DNA of 50,497 bases from Armatimonadota bacterium (GTDB lineage Bacteria; Armatimonadota; Fimbriimonadia; Fimbriimonadales; Fimbriimonadaceae): NCBI GenBank assembly GCA_018268335.1, contig JAFDWT010000061.1:1-50497 (forward strand), read 5' to 3'. How positions within the stretch are numbered: position 1 is the stretch's first letter; every line of letters starts with the position of its first letter. Under the pieces are notes generated by a model. It was not told where the DNA came from and did not search any database. It saw only the letters and a list, made by a program, of their open reading frames with translations. The position numbers and the translations under genes were made by a program. Below are positions 42,596-50,497 of this stretch, piece after piece.

Positions 42596-43171
42596 GTGCC
42601 GGTCAGGCTACCGGCCACAATCGGACTGCAAGAGATGGACCAGGCGTCATTGGAGAAGGGACCGTTTCAAAGGGCTTTGAGTGAGCCTGTCGAAATGCCG
42701 ACGGGTGAAACGGAGTTCGAGCGGCCGCGCGGCGTGCACAGTATCCAGGTGCGAGAGGGCTATACCAACGTCCGCGTGCACGGTCTGGGCGAACCCCTGC
42801 CAGAGTCAAGAATCAAAGTGTTGGCGTCGGTCGCGAAGCAAAACGTCAGCCTCGATTTCTTAAAGTTTACGCCGGACGGATTGTCTTTTGTCGTGCCAGA
42901 CAGCGACCGCGAGGCGGTGGATAAAGCAGTCTCGGAAGTAGGTGCCAAACAAGAATCCAAGGGCGACAGGTGCGTCGTTCTGGCCCACGCGGTGAACATG
43001 CGGGATGAAGAGGGCTTGATCGCCAGGCTGGTTTCGACCGCAATCGCCTCGGGCACCGAGATCGACCACATGGGCGACATGCACGACCGTGTCCTGTTCG
43101 TCGTCAGCAAGAACGACGTCGAAGCGTTGCAGTCGGCCCTCAAAGCCGGCTTTCAGGAGGAGGCCCGATGA
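42596..43171 (+). CDS. Stand-alone ACT-domain protein coupled to aspartokinase
   Basis: 191 residues. After a hydrophilic N-terminal 45 residues come two ACT-like units: GYTNVRVHGLGEPLPESRIKV through LSFVVPDSDREAVDKAV, and RCVVLAHAVNMRDEEGLIAR through RVLFVVSKNDVEALQSALKA. These resemble the paired regulatory ACT domains of aspartokinase, which bind lysine or threonine. No kinase domain is present. The start is uncertain: GTG 42596 or ATG 42635. The stop overlaps the aspartokinase ATG by 4 bp, so stoichiometric production is likely; it may act as a regulatory subunit. Confidence 0.72.
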   Translation: MPVRLPATIGLQEMDQASLEKGPFQRALSEPVEMPTGETEFERPRGVHSIQVREGYTNVRVHGLGEPLPESRIKVLASVAKQNVSLDFLKFTPDGLSFVVPDSDREAVDKAVSEVGAKQESKGDRCVVLAHAVNMRDEEGLIARLVSTAIASGTEIDHMGDMHDRVLFVVSKNDVEALQSALKAGFQEEAR

Positions 43172-44511
43172 AAGTCCGGGTGATGAAGTTCGGCGGCACC
43201 AGCGTTCGCACTCCCGAAGCGAGGATGGCCGCCGCCCTGCGCGTCATTTCCGCCAAGGAGCAGGGCTACCACCCCGTCGTCGTCGTCAGCGCCATCGGCC
43301 GCAAAGGCGAGCCTTATGCGACGGACACGTTGCTTCAATTGGTCCAAGGAATTGATCCGACCGTCAAGCCAGACGCCAGAGAATTGGACATGATCATGGC
43401 GGTCGGCGAGATCCTCTCAAGCGTCGTTTTCGCCCAGACGCTCAAGTCGTTGGGGCATCCATCGATGTCCTTCCGAGGTGGGCAGGCCGGCATCCGCACG
43501 GACGGCGTGTATGGCAACGCTAGAATCCTCGGCGTCAACCCGCAGGGCCTCATGGAGGGCCTGATGCGCGGGGTGATCCCGGTCGTCTGCGGCTTCCAAG
43601 GCGTCTGGACACACGGCAAGCTGCCGGGTAGCGAACTGAACACCCTTGGCCGGGGTGGATCGGACACCACCGCCGCCGCTTTGGGGGCAGCGCTCCGGGC
43701 TGATGCGGTCGAGATTTACACCGACGTTGACGGCGTCAAAACCGCCGACCCCGATTTTGTCCGTGAGGCACCGACTCTGCGCCGCGTGACTTACGACGAA
43801 GTGGCCGAGATCGCCCACTTGGGCGCAAAGGTCTTGCATCCGCGCGCCGCCGAGATCGCGATGAAGTTCTCGATCCCTTTGTGGGTCAAGAACACGTTCA
43901 CGGACGACTCGGGAACGGAAATCGTCGCCGGAGTCGAGCTTCCTGGTCGCCGGGTCACCGGCGTCACGCACACTGGCAAGTTGGTCTACATCCAGATCGA
44001 CTTGGCAGACGTGGACCCGGCGCACCGTTCAGTTTTCGAGGCCAGAGTCTACGAAACGCTGGCCCGCTATCACGTGAACATGTATATGACGACCTTGACT
44101 TCCGGGGGCATCGGTTTTGCCGTCCCACGCGAACAGTTCGCCGAAGTCCAAGACATGTTCGACGCTTTGGTCATGCCCGTCTCGACAGACAAAACCACCG
44201 TCTATCTGGTGCAGTCCAGCGACAAAGAGAGCAAGGCCTTCGCGACCCAAAGCCAGTTGCTGTCAGGCTTGGACGACGTCCGGGTCGTCAAGTTGAGCGT
44301 CACGGAGGGATGCACGATGGTGTCGGTGGTCGGCAAGGACTATATTCAGCGCCCGGGTGTCTATCTCTCGGTGCTGCAGACCTTGCATGACGCGCAGATT
44401 CCGGTCTTGCAGACTTCAGACAGTGACTTCTCGCTCAGTGTGCTGGTGCCGGAGTCGGAGCTGCGGCGTGGCGTGGCGCTGTTGCACGAGAAGCTGACCG
44501 GCGATGCCTGA
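43168..44511 (+). CDS. Aspartate kinase
   Basis: Phosphorylates aspartate, the first step to lysine (and diaminopimelate), methionine and threonine. 447 residues. Seen: VMKFGGTSVRTPEAR at the N-terminus, VVVVSAIGRKGEPYATD, SELNTLGRGGSDTTAAALGA, EIYTDVDGVKTADPDFV and EIAHLGAKVLHPRAAEIA, all amino-acid-kinase signatures of the family. The C-terminal third has its own paired ACT domains (VYIQIDLADVDP onward; VSVVGKDYIQRPGVYLSVL). It is therefore complete even without the upstream ACT protein. The ATG overlaps the preceding stop; its 3' end overlaps folP by 8 bp. Symbol left open between lysC and dapG types. Confidence 0.94.
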   Translation: MKVRVMKFGGTSVRTPEARMAAALRVISAKEQGYHPVVVVSAIGRKGEPYATDTLLQLVQGIDPTVKPDARELDMIMAVGEILSSVVFAQTLKSLGHPSMSFRGGQAGIRTDGVYGNARILGVNPQGLMEGLMRGVIPVVCGFQGVWTHGKLPGSELNTLGRGGSDTTAAALGAALRADAVEIYTDVDGVKTADPDFVREAPTLRRVTYDEVAEIAHLGAKVLHPRAAEIAMKFSIPLWVKNTFTDDSGTEIVAGVELPGRRVTGVTHTGKLVYIQIDLADVDPAHRSVFEARVYETLARYHVNMYMTTLTSGGIGFAVPREQFAEVQDMFDALVMPVSTDKTTVYLVQSSDKESKAFATQSQLLSGLDDVRVVKLSVTEGCTMVSVVGKDYIQRPGVYLSVLQTLHDAQIPVLQTSDSDFSLSVLVPESELRRGVALLHEKLTGDA

Positions 44512-45325
44512 CCGGCCCACCCCTGCGGCTCCCTGGATCATGGGGGTGCTCAACGTCACTCCCGACAGCTTCAGCGACGGAGGGCTGTTCTTTGCGCATG
44601 AACAGGCAGTGGCGCGTGGGATCGAGATGTGGGAGCAAGGGGCCGACATCGTCGATGTCGGCGGCGAATCGACCAGGCCTGGGGCGAATCCGGTGTCGGA
44701 AGCTGACGAACTCCATCGGGTCGTGCCAGTGGTCCGGGCTTTGGTCGGACGTGGTGTCCAAGTATCTGTGGACACGACGAAAGTCGCCGTCGCACAAGCG
44801 TGCCTAGAAGCTGGAGCCTGGATGGTCAACGACGTGACCGCTGCGGCGTCTCCTGGTATGTCCGAACTTGTTGCCAAACACCAAGCCAATCTCTGCCTGA
44901 TGCACATGCGCGGCGAGCCGCGGACGATGCAAGTCGACCCAGTTTATGACGACGTTGTCGCAGAGGTTCGGGCGTTTCTTGTGCAGGCTGCACAGGCAGC
45001 GGAGAAGAATGGCGTCGCCAAGAACAAGATTTGGATTGACCCAGGGATTGGATTCGGCAAGACGCCAAACCACAACCTACAATTGATCAACGGCGTCGGA
45101 CGGTTGGCCGACACGGGCTATCCAGTGCTGGTCGGTGCGAGCCGCAAGAGCTTCATCAAGGCGGTCGGTGCCGGCGATGCACCGGCCGACCGCCTTGCGG
45201 CTACCATCGCCGCCCACTCGGTAGCCCAGAGGAACGGTGCCTCGGTCCTGCGCGTTCATGATGTTATTGAGGCCAAGAGGGCCGCGACCCTGGTTGCGAG
45301 CTTGATTCAAGCCGAGAATGAGTGA
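44504..45325 (+). CDS. folP: Dihydropteroate synthase
   Basis: Condenses p-aminobenzoate with dihydropterin pyrophosphate in folate synthesis; the sulfonamide target. 273 residues, TIM barrel. Seen: MGVLNVTPDSFSDGG (pterin/pABA loop 1), DIVDVGGESTRPGA (loop 2), VSVDTTKVAVAQACLEAG, MVNDVTAA, LMHMRGEPRTMQ, WIDPGIGFGKTPNHNLQL and VGASRKSFI. The ATG lies 8 bp inside the aspartokinase 3' end. It is the last gene of the plsY-folP run; a 12-bp hairpin starts 5 bp after its stop codon. Confidence 0.95.
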   Translation: MPDRPTPAAPWIMGVLNVTPDSFSDGGLFFAHEQAVARGIEMWEQGADIVDVGGESTRPGANPVSEADELHRVVPVVRALVGRGVQVSVDTTKVAVAQACLEAGAWMVNDVTAAASPGMSELVAKHQANLCLMHMRGEPRTMQVDPVYDDVVAEVRAFLVQAAQAAEKNGVAKNKIWIDPGIGFGKTPNHNLQLINGVGRLADTGYPVLVGASRKSFIKAVGAGDAPADRLAATIAAHSVAQRNGASVLRVHDVIEAKRAATLVASLIQAENE

Positions 45326-45329
45326 AGTG

Positions 45330-45357
45330 CCTAAAAGGCCGGAGACGGCCCTTTAGG
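45330..45357 (+). terminator. Hairpin closing the plsY-folP operon
   Basis: CCTAAAAGGCCG and CGGCCCTTTAGG pair over 12 positions with one A-C mismatch around a GAGA tetraloop, 5 bp after the folP stop. GAGA is a stable GNRA loop. No T run follows, so it may be a Rho-assisted terminator or an RNA-stabilising hairpin between folP and gmd. Confidence 0.6.
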
Positions 45358-45414
45358 TAAAACTCCTTGGCAGGCGGGGTGACCCGCTGGCAGGTCGCAA
45401 GGACGCAAGACCAT

Positions 45415-46470
45415 ATGAAAGTCGCTTTGATCACAGGGATCACGGGCCAAGACGGCTCGTATTTGGCCGAGCAGTTGCTCGAAAAGGGCTACGTCGTCCA
45501 TGGCATGATCCGCCGGTCGTCCAGCTTGAACACGCATCGGATCGACCACCTGTACAACAACCCCGAGGTCCATGGGAAGTCGTTCTTTCTGCACTATGGC
45601 GACTTGACCGACAGCAGCAACCTGAACCGCTTGCTGGAGAAGATCGGCCCGGACGAAATTTACAACCTGGCGGCGCAGAGCCACGTCAAGGTCTCCTTCG
45701 AAGTGCCCGAATACACGGCGGAAGTCGATGGTGTCGGCACACTTCGTTTCTTGGACGCGATCAAAGAAGTCGGACTCAAGGAGAAGACCCGCTTCTACCA
45801 GGCCTCGACCAGCGAACTGTACGGCAAGGTGCAAGCCGTCCCACAAGACGAGACCACGCCGTTCTATCCGCGCTCGCCCTATGGCGTCGCCAAGTTGTAC
45901 GGCTACTGGATCGTCGTCAACTACCGCGAGGCGTACGACCTCTTCGCCGTCAACGGCATCCTTTTCAACCACGAGTCCCCGCGCCGCGGCCGCACGTTCG
46001 TCACCCGCAAAGTGACCCAAGCCGCCGCCTGCATCAAGCTCGGCCTGCAAGACGTGCTGACCCTAGGCAACATGGACTCCAAGCGCGACTGGGGCTATGC
46101 GCCGGAGTACACAGAAGGGATGTGGCGGATGTTGCAGCAGGACACGCCCGACGACTACGTCTTGGCCACCAACGAGACCTACACGATCCGCGAGTTCGTC
46201 GAGTGGAGTTTCTCCGAGCTCGACATGCACATCGAATGGCGCGGCAAGGCCGAAGACGAGGTGGGTGTGGACACGGCGACCGGCAAAACCATCGTCCGAG
46301 TCAGCCCTCAGTTCTATCGCCCGGCTGAGGTCGACCTGCTCGTCGGCAACGCAGCCAAAGCCAAGGCTTGCCTGGGCTGGGAAGCCAAGACCAAGGCGCG
46401 CGAGCTGTGCAAAATCATGGTCGCCCACGACTTGAAGATGGCCAAGGTGCATGGCGTCGATGCCCAGTGA
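45415..46470 (+). CDS. gmd: GDP-mannose 4,6-dehydratase
   Basis: Converts GDP-mannose to GDP-4-keto-6-deoxymannose, precursor of GDP-fucose, rhamnose or perosamine. 351 residues. Seen: [23 protein letters not shown]-binding motif, [53 protein letters not shown] and [15 protein letters not shown] with the catalytic Y-x3-K, then [16 protein letters not shown], all diagnostic for Gmd. ATG 45415 is chosen over an in-frame start at 45367; AAGGA lies 11 bp upstream. fcl follows with overlap, completing the GDP-L-fucose pathway from ManC product. Confidence 0.96.
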   Translation: MKVALITGITGQDGSYLAEQLLEKGYVVHGMIRRSSSLNTHRIDHLYNNPEVHGKSFFLHYGDLTDSSNLNRLLEKIGPDEIYNLAAQSHVKVSFEVPEYTAEVDGVGTLRFLDAIKEVGLKEKTRFYQASTSELYGKVQAVPQDETTPFYPRSPYGVAKLYGYWIVVNYREAYDLFAVNGILFNHESPRRGRTFVTRKVTQAAACIKLGLQDVLTLGNMDSKRDWGYAPEYTEGMWRMLQQDTPDDYVLATNETYTIREFVEWSFSELDMHIEWRGKAEDEVGVDTATGKTIVRVSPQFYRPAEVDLLVGNAAKAKACLGWEAKTKARELCKIMVAHDLKMAKVHGVDAQ

Positions 46471-47422
46471 CGGCCACAGACCGCTGAGCCCGAGCGACAA
46501 GGTTTTTGTCGCTGGACACCGGGGCATGGTCGGCTCGGCCGTCGTTAGGTCTCTGCGCAAGCGCTCGTTCGACCGGGTGGTCGAAGCCGGGCGCGAGGTC
46601 GTCGATCTGGCCGACCAGTCCTCGACATTTGCCTTCCTCCAAGAGCAGAAGCCCGACGTCGTAGTCGTGGCGGCGGCCAAAGTCGGTGGCATCGTCGCCA
46701 ATGCGACCTATCCGGCAGAGTTCGCTTACGACAACATCGCCATTGCCGCCAACCTCATCGAAGGCAGCCGGCGGGCAGGTGTCGAGAGGCTGATGTTCCT
46801 CGGTAGCTCGTGCATCTACCCGAAGTTCGCCCCTCAGCCGATCAAGGAAGAGCACCTGCTGACCGGCGCCCTAGAGCCGACCAACGAAGCCTACGCGGTC
46901 GCGAAGATCGCTGGCATCAAGCTTTGCGCTTACTACCGTCAGCAGTACGGCCTCGATTACCGCAGCGTGCTCCCGAGCAACCTCTACGGCCCTGGGGACA
47001 ACTATCACCCCGAGAATTCCCACGTCTTGCCGGCCTTCATCCGACGATTCTCCGAGGCCAAGGACAAGAACCTGGACAGTGTGACGATCTGGGGCACGGG
47101 GACGCCACTGCGCGAGTTTTTGCACGCCGACGATTGCGCCGAAGGCTTGATCCACGTGCTCGAACGACCCGAGAGCCCGGACATTGTCAACCTGGGCAGC
47201 GGGGAAGAGATTTCTATCGCCGACCTTGCCAGCTTGGTCGCCGACGTGGTCGGGTTCAAGGGCGAGATCGACTACGACAAGTCCAAGCCCGACGGTACGC
47301 CGCGCAAGCTGATGGACGCTTCCGTGATCCGTTCGCTGGGTTGGTCGCCCAAGATCGGCCTGCGCGAAGGCATCGCGGCAGCCGTCGAGGACTTCAAGTC
47401 CCGTTATGGGGTGCCGGCTTGA
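46451..47422 (+). CDS. fcl: GDP-L-fucose synthase
   Basis: Bifunctional epimerase/reductase that turns GDP-4-keto-6-deoxymannose into GDP-L-fucose with NADPH. 323 residues. Seen: [18 protein letters not shown] nucleotide-binding motif, [35 protein letters not shown] with catalytic Ser/Cys region, [15 protein letters not shown] with Y-x3-K, and [20 protein letters not shown]. It overlaps the gmd 3' end by 20 bp; ATG 46460 would also serve as start. The stop overlaps the TTG start of the next glycosyltransferase by 4 bp, which may be a fucosyltransferase. Confidence 0.95.
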   Translation: MASMPSDGHRPLSPSDKVFVAGHRGMVGSAVVRSLRKRSFDRVVEAGREVVDLADQSSTFAFLQEQKPDVVVVAAAKVGGIVANATYPAEFAYDNIAIAANLIEGSRRAGVERLMFLGSSCIYPKFAPQPIKEEHLLTGALEPTNEAYAVAKIAGIKLCAYYRQQYGLDYRSVLPSNLYGPGDNYHPENSHVLPAFIRRFSEAKDKNLDSVTIWGTGTPLREFLHADDCAEGLIHVLERPESPDIVNLGSGEEISIADLASLVADVVGFKGEIDYDKSKPDGTPRKLMDASVIRSLGWSPKIGLREGIAAAVEDFKSRYGVPA

Positions 47423-48600
47423 GGATCATCGTCCACGACTATCCGGGCCACATGTTCCCGCTCAGCCTGAGTCGAGCCTTGGCGGCCCGGGGGCACGACG
47501 TGTTGCACCTGTTCTCAGCTTCGTTCGTCAGCCCGCACGGCGAATTGCAGCGCAGGGAGGACGACCCGGCAACGTTCAATATCAAGGGCATCGCCCTCTC
47601 TGGCGGCACGTTTGACAAGACCAATCTCTTCAAGCGCTGGGAGGCCGATATCGAGCACGGTCGCCTGGCCGTGACCGAGATCGACGCCTTCAAACCCGAC
47701 TGGGTGCTGACCTGCAGCAGCCCGCTGGACGCCGTCAAGCTGATCCAAAACGAAGTCCACCGCCAGGGCGGGAAGCACCTGTTTTGGCTGCAAGACCTGA
47801 TCGGCATCGCCGCCGAAAAGATCATGCGCCACAAGGTCCCGGTGGTCGGCGGCCTGATCGGCAAGCTCTATGTCGGCTTTGAACAGCGCCTGCTGGCGAA
47901 TGCCGACGCAGTGGTCATGATCACCGAAGACTTCCGCCCGTTCGTGCCTGCGGAACAGACCAACGTGCATGTCGTGGAGAACTGGTCTCCAATCGAACAG
48001 ATTCCTTTGCGACCCAAGGTCAACGCCTGGTCGACTGCACATGGTCTGGCCGAAACCTCAAACTGGATCTACACTGGCACACTGGGCATGAAGCACAACC
48101 CAGGGCTCCTTCTCAAGCTGGCTGAGGAGAACCGCAACGACCCGTCGTTCCGGCTGGTCGTTGTGTCCGAAGGCACGAGCGTCGACTGGCTGCGCGAGAA
48201 CGCAGCTGCCAAGGGCTTGGAGAACGTGGTCTTGCTGCCGTTCCAGGCGGTCGAGGACTTTCCCGACGTTCTGGGAAGCGCCGATGCCTTGGTCGCGATC
48301 TTGGAGCCTTCTGCCGGCATCTTCTCGGTGCCGAGCAAAGTCCTGAGCTACCTCAGCGCTGGCAGGCCGATCTTATTAGCGGTGCCGCCGGAGAACCTCA
48401 TTGCCCGGATCGTGTTGGGTCACGACGCCGGCCTGGCGGTGTCGCCGCTCGACGAGGATGCGTACTTGTCGGCGGCTAAGCAACTGGCCGCCGACGCCTG
48501 CCGCCGCGAAGTGATGGGCCGGAACGGTCGGGAATACGCGGAAAGAACGTTCGATATCCGAAGCATCACTGACCGCTTTGAGACTATCCTGGGCGATTAA
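47419..48600 (+). CDS. Glycosyltransferase (GT4-type, possible fucosyltransferase)
   Basis: GT-B type glycosyltransferase of 393 residues, similar in layout to the WcaI/WbuB group encoded near fcl in colanic-acid-type loci. Seen: [20 protein letters not shown] with the N-terminal acceptor loop, [32 protein letters not shown] (typical of WcaI-like proteins), [19 protein letters not shown] at the second domain, and [20 protein letters not shown] in place of the usual E-x7-E motif. The start is TTG 47419, within the fcl stop (TTGA); no ATG is available at this end. Fucose as donor is inferred from context only. Confidence 0.83.
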   Translation: MRIIVHDYPGHMFPLSLSRALAARGHDVLHLFSASFVSPHGELQRREDDPATFNIKGIALSGGTFDKTNLFKRWEADIEHGRLAVTEIDAFKPDWVLTCSSPLDAVKLIQNEVHRQGGKHLFWLQDLIGIAAEKIMRHKVPVVGGLIGKLYVGFEQRLLANADAVVMITEDFRPFVPAEQTNVHVVENWSPIEQIPLRPKVNAWSTAHGLAETSNWIYTGTLGMKHNPGLLLKLAEENRNDPSFRLVVVSEGTSVDWLRENAAAKGLENVVLLPFQAVEDFPDVLGSADALVAILEPSAGIFSVPSKVLSYLSAGRPILLAVPPENLIARIVLGHDAGLAVSPLDEDAYLSAAKQLAADACRREVMGRNGREYAERTFDIRSITDRFETILGD

Positions 48601-49382
48601 CCGCCGCCCTGGGCCAGCGTGATGCTCACCGGCGTCGCCGTGCCCGGGTCAAACGTGTAGTCCGTGCTGGCCGGCGGTGTCGACGAGTAGACCAGTGACC
48701 AAGCCGTGTGGCGCTGCATGTGGGCCTCAAATTTGCTCGCGTCGTAAGCCGCACCGGTCAGCCAGAGGCGGTCTTCGTCATCGACTCGGAAGGAGTAGGT
48801 CAAGCTGGCGTCCGCCGGCGGCCGGGCGTTGCAGGCGATGCTCATGCGGGAGGTCTTGACGGTGGCAGTGCTTAGCCAAGGCGTCCAGGTCGTGGCGACT
48901 GTCCCCGAGCCATTGGTGCGGCACCTGTCGATGTCGGCCAAGAAAGAGGCGACAAACTGCGCTGGACCCTGCGTCACTCGCTTGAGGGTGCTGAAGAGCC
49001 GCGATCCGCGCTGCCCGGCAGTCTGTCGGCTGCCGTAGTCCACCACGCTGTAGGCATGTCTCCGGGTGTCATAGATCCAGAGGTGGTCGCCGTCGCCGAC
49101 GTAGCGCTTGGTCGTCATCGCCGCTTCTGTGACCAGGCCCTCGAAATAGATCTTCTCCTCTCCCGCCACTAGGCGTCTTTCTACGACCATTTGGACAGCA
49201 AATGGATCGATTCCCGAATCAAGAACGACGTTCCCGGAGAGGTTGACGGTAATGTTGTTCATCAGGGCCAGCCGCCCGAACGATTCGGCGACCATCTGGC
49301 GCGCCGATGGGAGGTCGTCGGCCCAAGACGCAGTTGCGACGACCAAGAAGGCTGGCACCATAAAGGCTCTCACGGTTCCCAT
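48597..49382 (-). CDS. Exported protein of unknown function, possibly LolA-like fold
   Basis: 261 residues with an N-terminal signal (MGTVRAFMVPAFLVVATASW, probable cleavage after SWA). The mature part is strand-rich with alternating hydrophobics (NNITVNLSGNVVLDSG, KIYFEGLVTEAAMTTKRYVG, HLWIYDTRRHAYSVVDYG), a pattern of single-domain LolA/LolB-like or DUF2092-type lipid-binding folds. Two cysteines (RCR and ACN) could form a disulfide. I cannot assign a function. Alternative start ATG at 49361. The stop overlaps the stop of the convergent glycosyltransferase by 4 bp. Confidence 0.65.
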   Translation of the reverse strand: MGTVRAFMVPAFLVVATASWADDLPSARQMVAESFGRLALMNNITVNLSGNVVLDSGIDPFAVQMVVERRLVAGEEKIYFEGLVTEAAMTTKRYVGDGDHLWIYDTRRHAYSVVDYGSRQTAGQRGSRLFSTLKRVTQGPAQFVASFLADIDRCRTNGSGTVATTWTPWLSTATVKTSRMSIACNARPPADASLTYSFRVDDEDRLWLTGAAYDASKFEAHMQRHTAWSLVYSSTPPASTDYTFDPGTATPVSITLAQGGG

Positions 49383-49434
49383 AAGACGACAAACGACCGG
49401 GTCGCTGTTCCCAAGCGACGCGGATACCCATAAG

Positions 49435-49440
49435 TATAAT
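49435..49440 (+). promoter_or_regulatory. Consensus -10 box upstream of thrS
   Basis: A perfect TATAAT lies 41 bp before the thrS ATG in the 99-bp divergent gap. No good -35 is seen, but an inverted repeat GTCGCT/AGCGAC (49401-49406 and 49414-49419) lies where one would be and might be an operator. The predicted leader (about 35 nt) is too short for a T-box. Confidence 0.45.
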
Positions 49441-49467
49441 GCCTTCGACAGCTCAATCCCATTGTCT

Positions 49468-49473
49468 GGGAGG
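49468..49473 (+). promoter_or_regulatory. thrS ribosome-binding site
   Basis: GGGAGG lies 8 bp before the ATG at 49482. It fixes the start at this codon and therefore shows that the encoded ThrS lacks an N-terminal TGS domain. Confidence 0.7.
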
Positions 49474-49481
49474 GATCACAC

Positions 49482-50497
49482 ATGAACAACGTGCCTTACG
49501 AACAGTCCGACCTCTATCGGTTGCGACACTCCGCCGCCCACCTGATGGCCCAGGCCGTCCAGGAACTTTGGCCCTCCGCGAAACTCTCCATCGGCCCACC
49601 GGTCGAGAACGGCTTCTACTACGACATCGACTTCGAAGAGCCGCTCCAAGAGAAGGACCTCGAAAAGATCGAGAAGCGGATGAGGGAACTCAGCAACCTC
49701 AAGCAACCCATCGTCCGCCGCGAGGCCAAGGATCGGGCCGAAGCCAAGCAGTTCGTGCTGGCCGACGGTGAGGAACAGGCCCTCTACAAGCTCCAACTTC
49801 TGGACGCCATCCCTGAGGGAGAACCGATCTCCTTTTACGAGCAGCGAGGCACGGACAAACAGGGCAATGAGCACGCCTTTGTCGATCTCTGCCGCGGCCC
49901 CCACGTCGAGAACACGGCCCAGATCAAGAACTTCAAGCTGATGTCGATCGCCGGCGCCTATTGGCGCGGCGACGTCAAGAACAAGCAGCTGACGCGCATC
50001 TACGGCACGGCCTTCGAGACGAAGGAAGAACTCGAGGCCTATCTCCACCAACTTGAGGAGGCCAAGAAGCGCGACCACCGCCTGCTCGGCCGCGAACTCG
50101 GGCTATTCATGTTCTCCCCGCGTGTCGGCACGGGTTTGGCCCTTTGGCTGCCTAAGGGCGCAGTTTTGCGCGAGACGATGGTCGCCTTCTTGCGCGACGA
50201 GCAGCTCAAGCGCGGCTACGAGCCGGTCATCACGCCCCAACTCGCCAGCATCAAGCTGTACGAAAAGAGCGGGCACATCATCACGTTCAAGGACAAGCTC
50301 TTCCCGTTCATGGAGGACGAGGAGAAGGAGACGTACATCCTCAAGCCCATGAACTGCCCGTTCCACATCGAGATCTACCAGTCCTCGATGCGGAGCTACC
50401 GCGACCTGCCGGTGCGGTACGCCGAGTTCGGTACTGTGCACCGGTATGAGCAGAGCGGGGAAGTCACGGGCATCCTCCGCGCCCGCGGCTTCACGCA
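49482..50497 (+). CDS. thrS: Threonine-tRNA ligase (3' end cut by window edge)
   Basis: Charges tRNA-Thr with threonine. 338 residues are visible. Seen: LRHSAAHLMAQAVQELWP with the HxxxH of the N2 editing (SAD) domain at the very N-terminus, IGPPVENGFYYDIDF, FVDLCRGPHVENT, LMSIAGAYWRGD and QLTRIYGTAF, then the class II core with FMFSPRVGTGLALWLPKGA, YILKPMNCPFHIEIY (zinc Cys) and RYAEFGTVHRYEQSGE (motif 2). The usual N-terminal TGS domain of about 60 residues is absent. The start is well supported by GGGAGG 8 bp upstream and a TATAAT 41 bp upstream. Confidence 0.95.
   Translation, partial: MNNVPYEQSDLYRLRHSAAHLMAQAVQELWPSAKLSIGPPVENGFYYDIDFEEPLQEKDLEKIEKRMRELSNLKQPIVRREAKDRAEAKQFVLADGEEQALYKLQLLDAIPEGEPISFYEQRGTDKQGNEHAFVDLCRGPHVENTAQIKNFKLMSIAGAYWRGDVKNKQLTRIYGTAFETKEELEAYLHQLEEAKKRDHRLLGRELGLFMFSPRVGTGLALWLPKGAVLRETMVAFLRDEQLKRGYEPVITPQLASIKLYEKSGHIITFKDKLFPFMEDEEKETYILKPMNCPFHIEIYQSSMRSYRDLPVRYAEFGTVHRYEQSGEVTGILRARGFT

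Noticed and set aside
46810..47418. Long open frame upstream of the glycosyltransferase, in the same frame and covering most of fcl
   Set aside because: The sequence before the TTG at 47419 is an Arg/Pro-rich shadow of fcl with no domain; the glycosyltransferase fold starts at 47419.
49441..49481. T-box leader for thrS
   Set aside because: The leader after the TATAAT is only about 35 nt and lacks stem I or the T-box sequence.

Overview
The window is a GC-rich, gene-dense stretch of a bacterial chromosome with about 43 genes and almost no intergenic space. The organism is a diderm: the window encodes an LptF/LptG-type permease, an LptD/OstA-type outer-membrane barrel, a lipoprotein and a full polysaccharide export set. 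GTG and TTG starts are common, and an exosortase/EpsI pair is present. The gene mix does not look proteobacterial. A deep-branching diderm such as an Armatimonadota (Fimbriimonadia-like) or Planctomycetota member would fit, but this is inference from family composition only. I saw no rRNA, tRNA, CRISPR array, insertion sequence or prophage.

Layout. 1-4255 (minus): small membrane protein, fused E1 alpha/beta 2-oxoacid dehydrogenase, family 2 glycosyltransferase and a truncated dTDP-glucose 4,6-dehydratase. 4277-7605: D-cysteine desulfhydrase-like enzyme, a DUF2752 membrane protein, truB and an nrnA-like DHH phosphoesterase. 7632-27449 is a large exopolysaccharide/surface-glycan locus: WcaF-like acetyltransferase, glycosyltransferases, ugd, AsnB-like amidotransferase, glmS, an initiating sugar-phosphate transferase, exosortase and EpsI, a secreted right-handed beta-helix protein, Wzy-like polymerase, Wzx-like flippase, a Wzc-like co-polymerase and a GmhB-like phosphatase. 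27427-28826 (minus): a lipoprotein and a mannose-1-phosphate guanylyltransferase. 28849-32125: an endonuclease III-like glycosylase and glnE. 32198-35774: three acyltransferase-3 membrane proteins. 35917-45325 is an eight-gene, tightly stitched operon (plsY, zinc-ribbon membrane protein, lptF, lptD, GT39-like protein, ACT-domain protein, aspartokinase, folP) that ends in a hairpin. 45415-48600: gmd, fcl (GDP-fucose) and a glycosyltransferase. 48597-50497: a secreted protein of unknown function (minus) and the start of thrS.

How the genes work together. ManC, Gmd and Fcl give a GDP-mannose to GDP-L-fucose route. RfbB starts dTDP-6-deoxyhexose synthesis, Ugd makes UDP-glucuronate, GlmS feeds UDP-GlcNAc, and GmhB suggests a heptose. 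The polyprenyl sugar transferase and several GT2/GT4 enzymes would build a repeat unit. Wzx, Wzy and the Wzc-like protein would flip, polymerise and set its length, and acetyl/acyltransferases may decorate it. The exosortase/EpsI pair implies that sorted PEP-CTERM-type surface proteins are made, but I found no such substrate in the window.

The points most worth a second look are: a co-polymerase whose kinase domain has lost its Walker A lysine and both Walker A' aspartates; a perfect 13-bp inverted repeat behind it; an LptD-like protein with exactly two cysteines placed for one interdomain disulfide; a stand-alone ACT-domain protein coupled to aspartokinase; and three convergent gene pairs that share a 4-nt stop-codon overlap.
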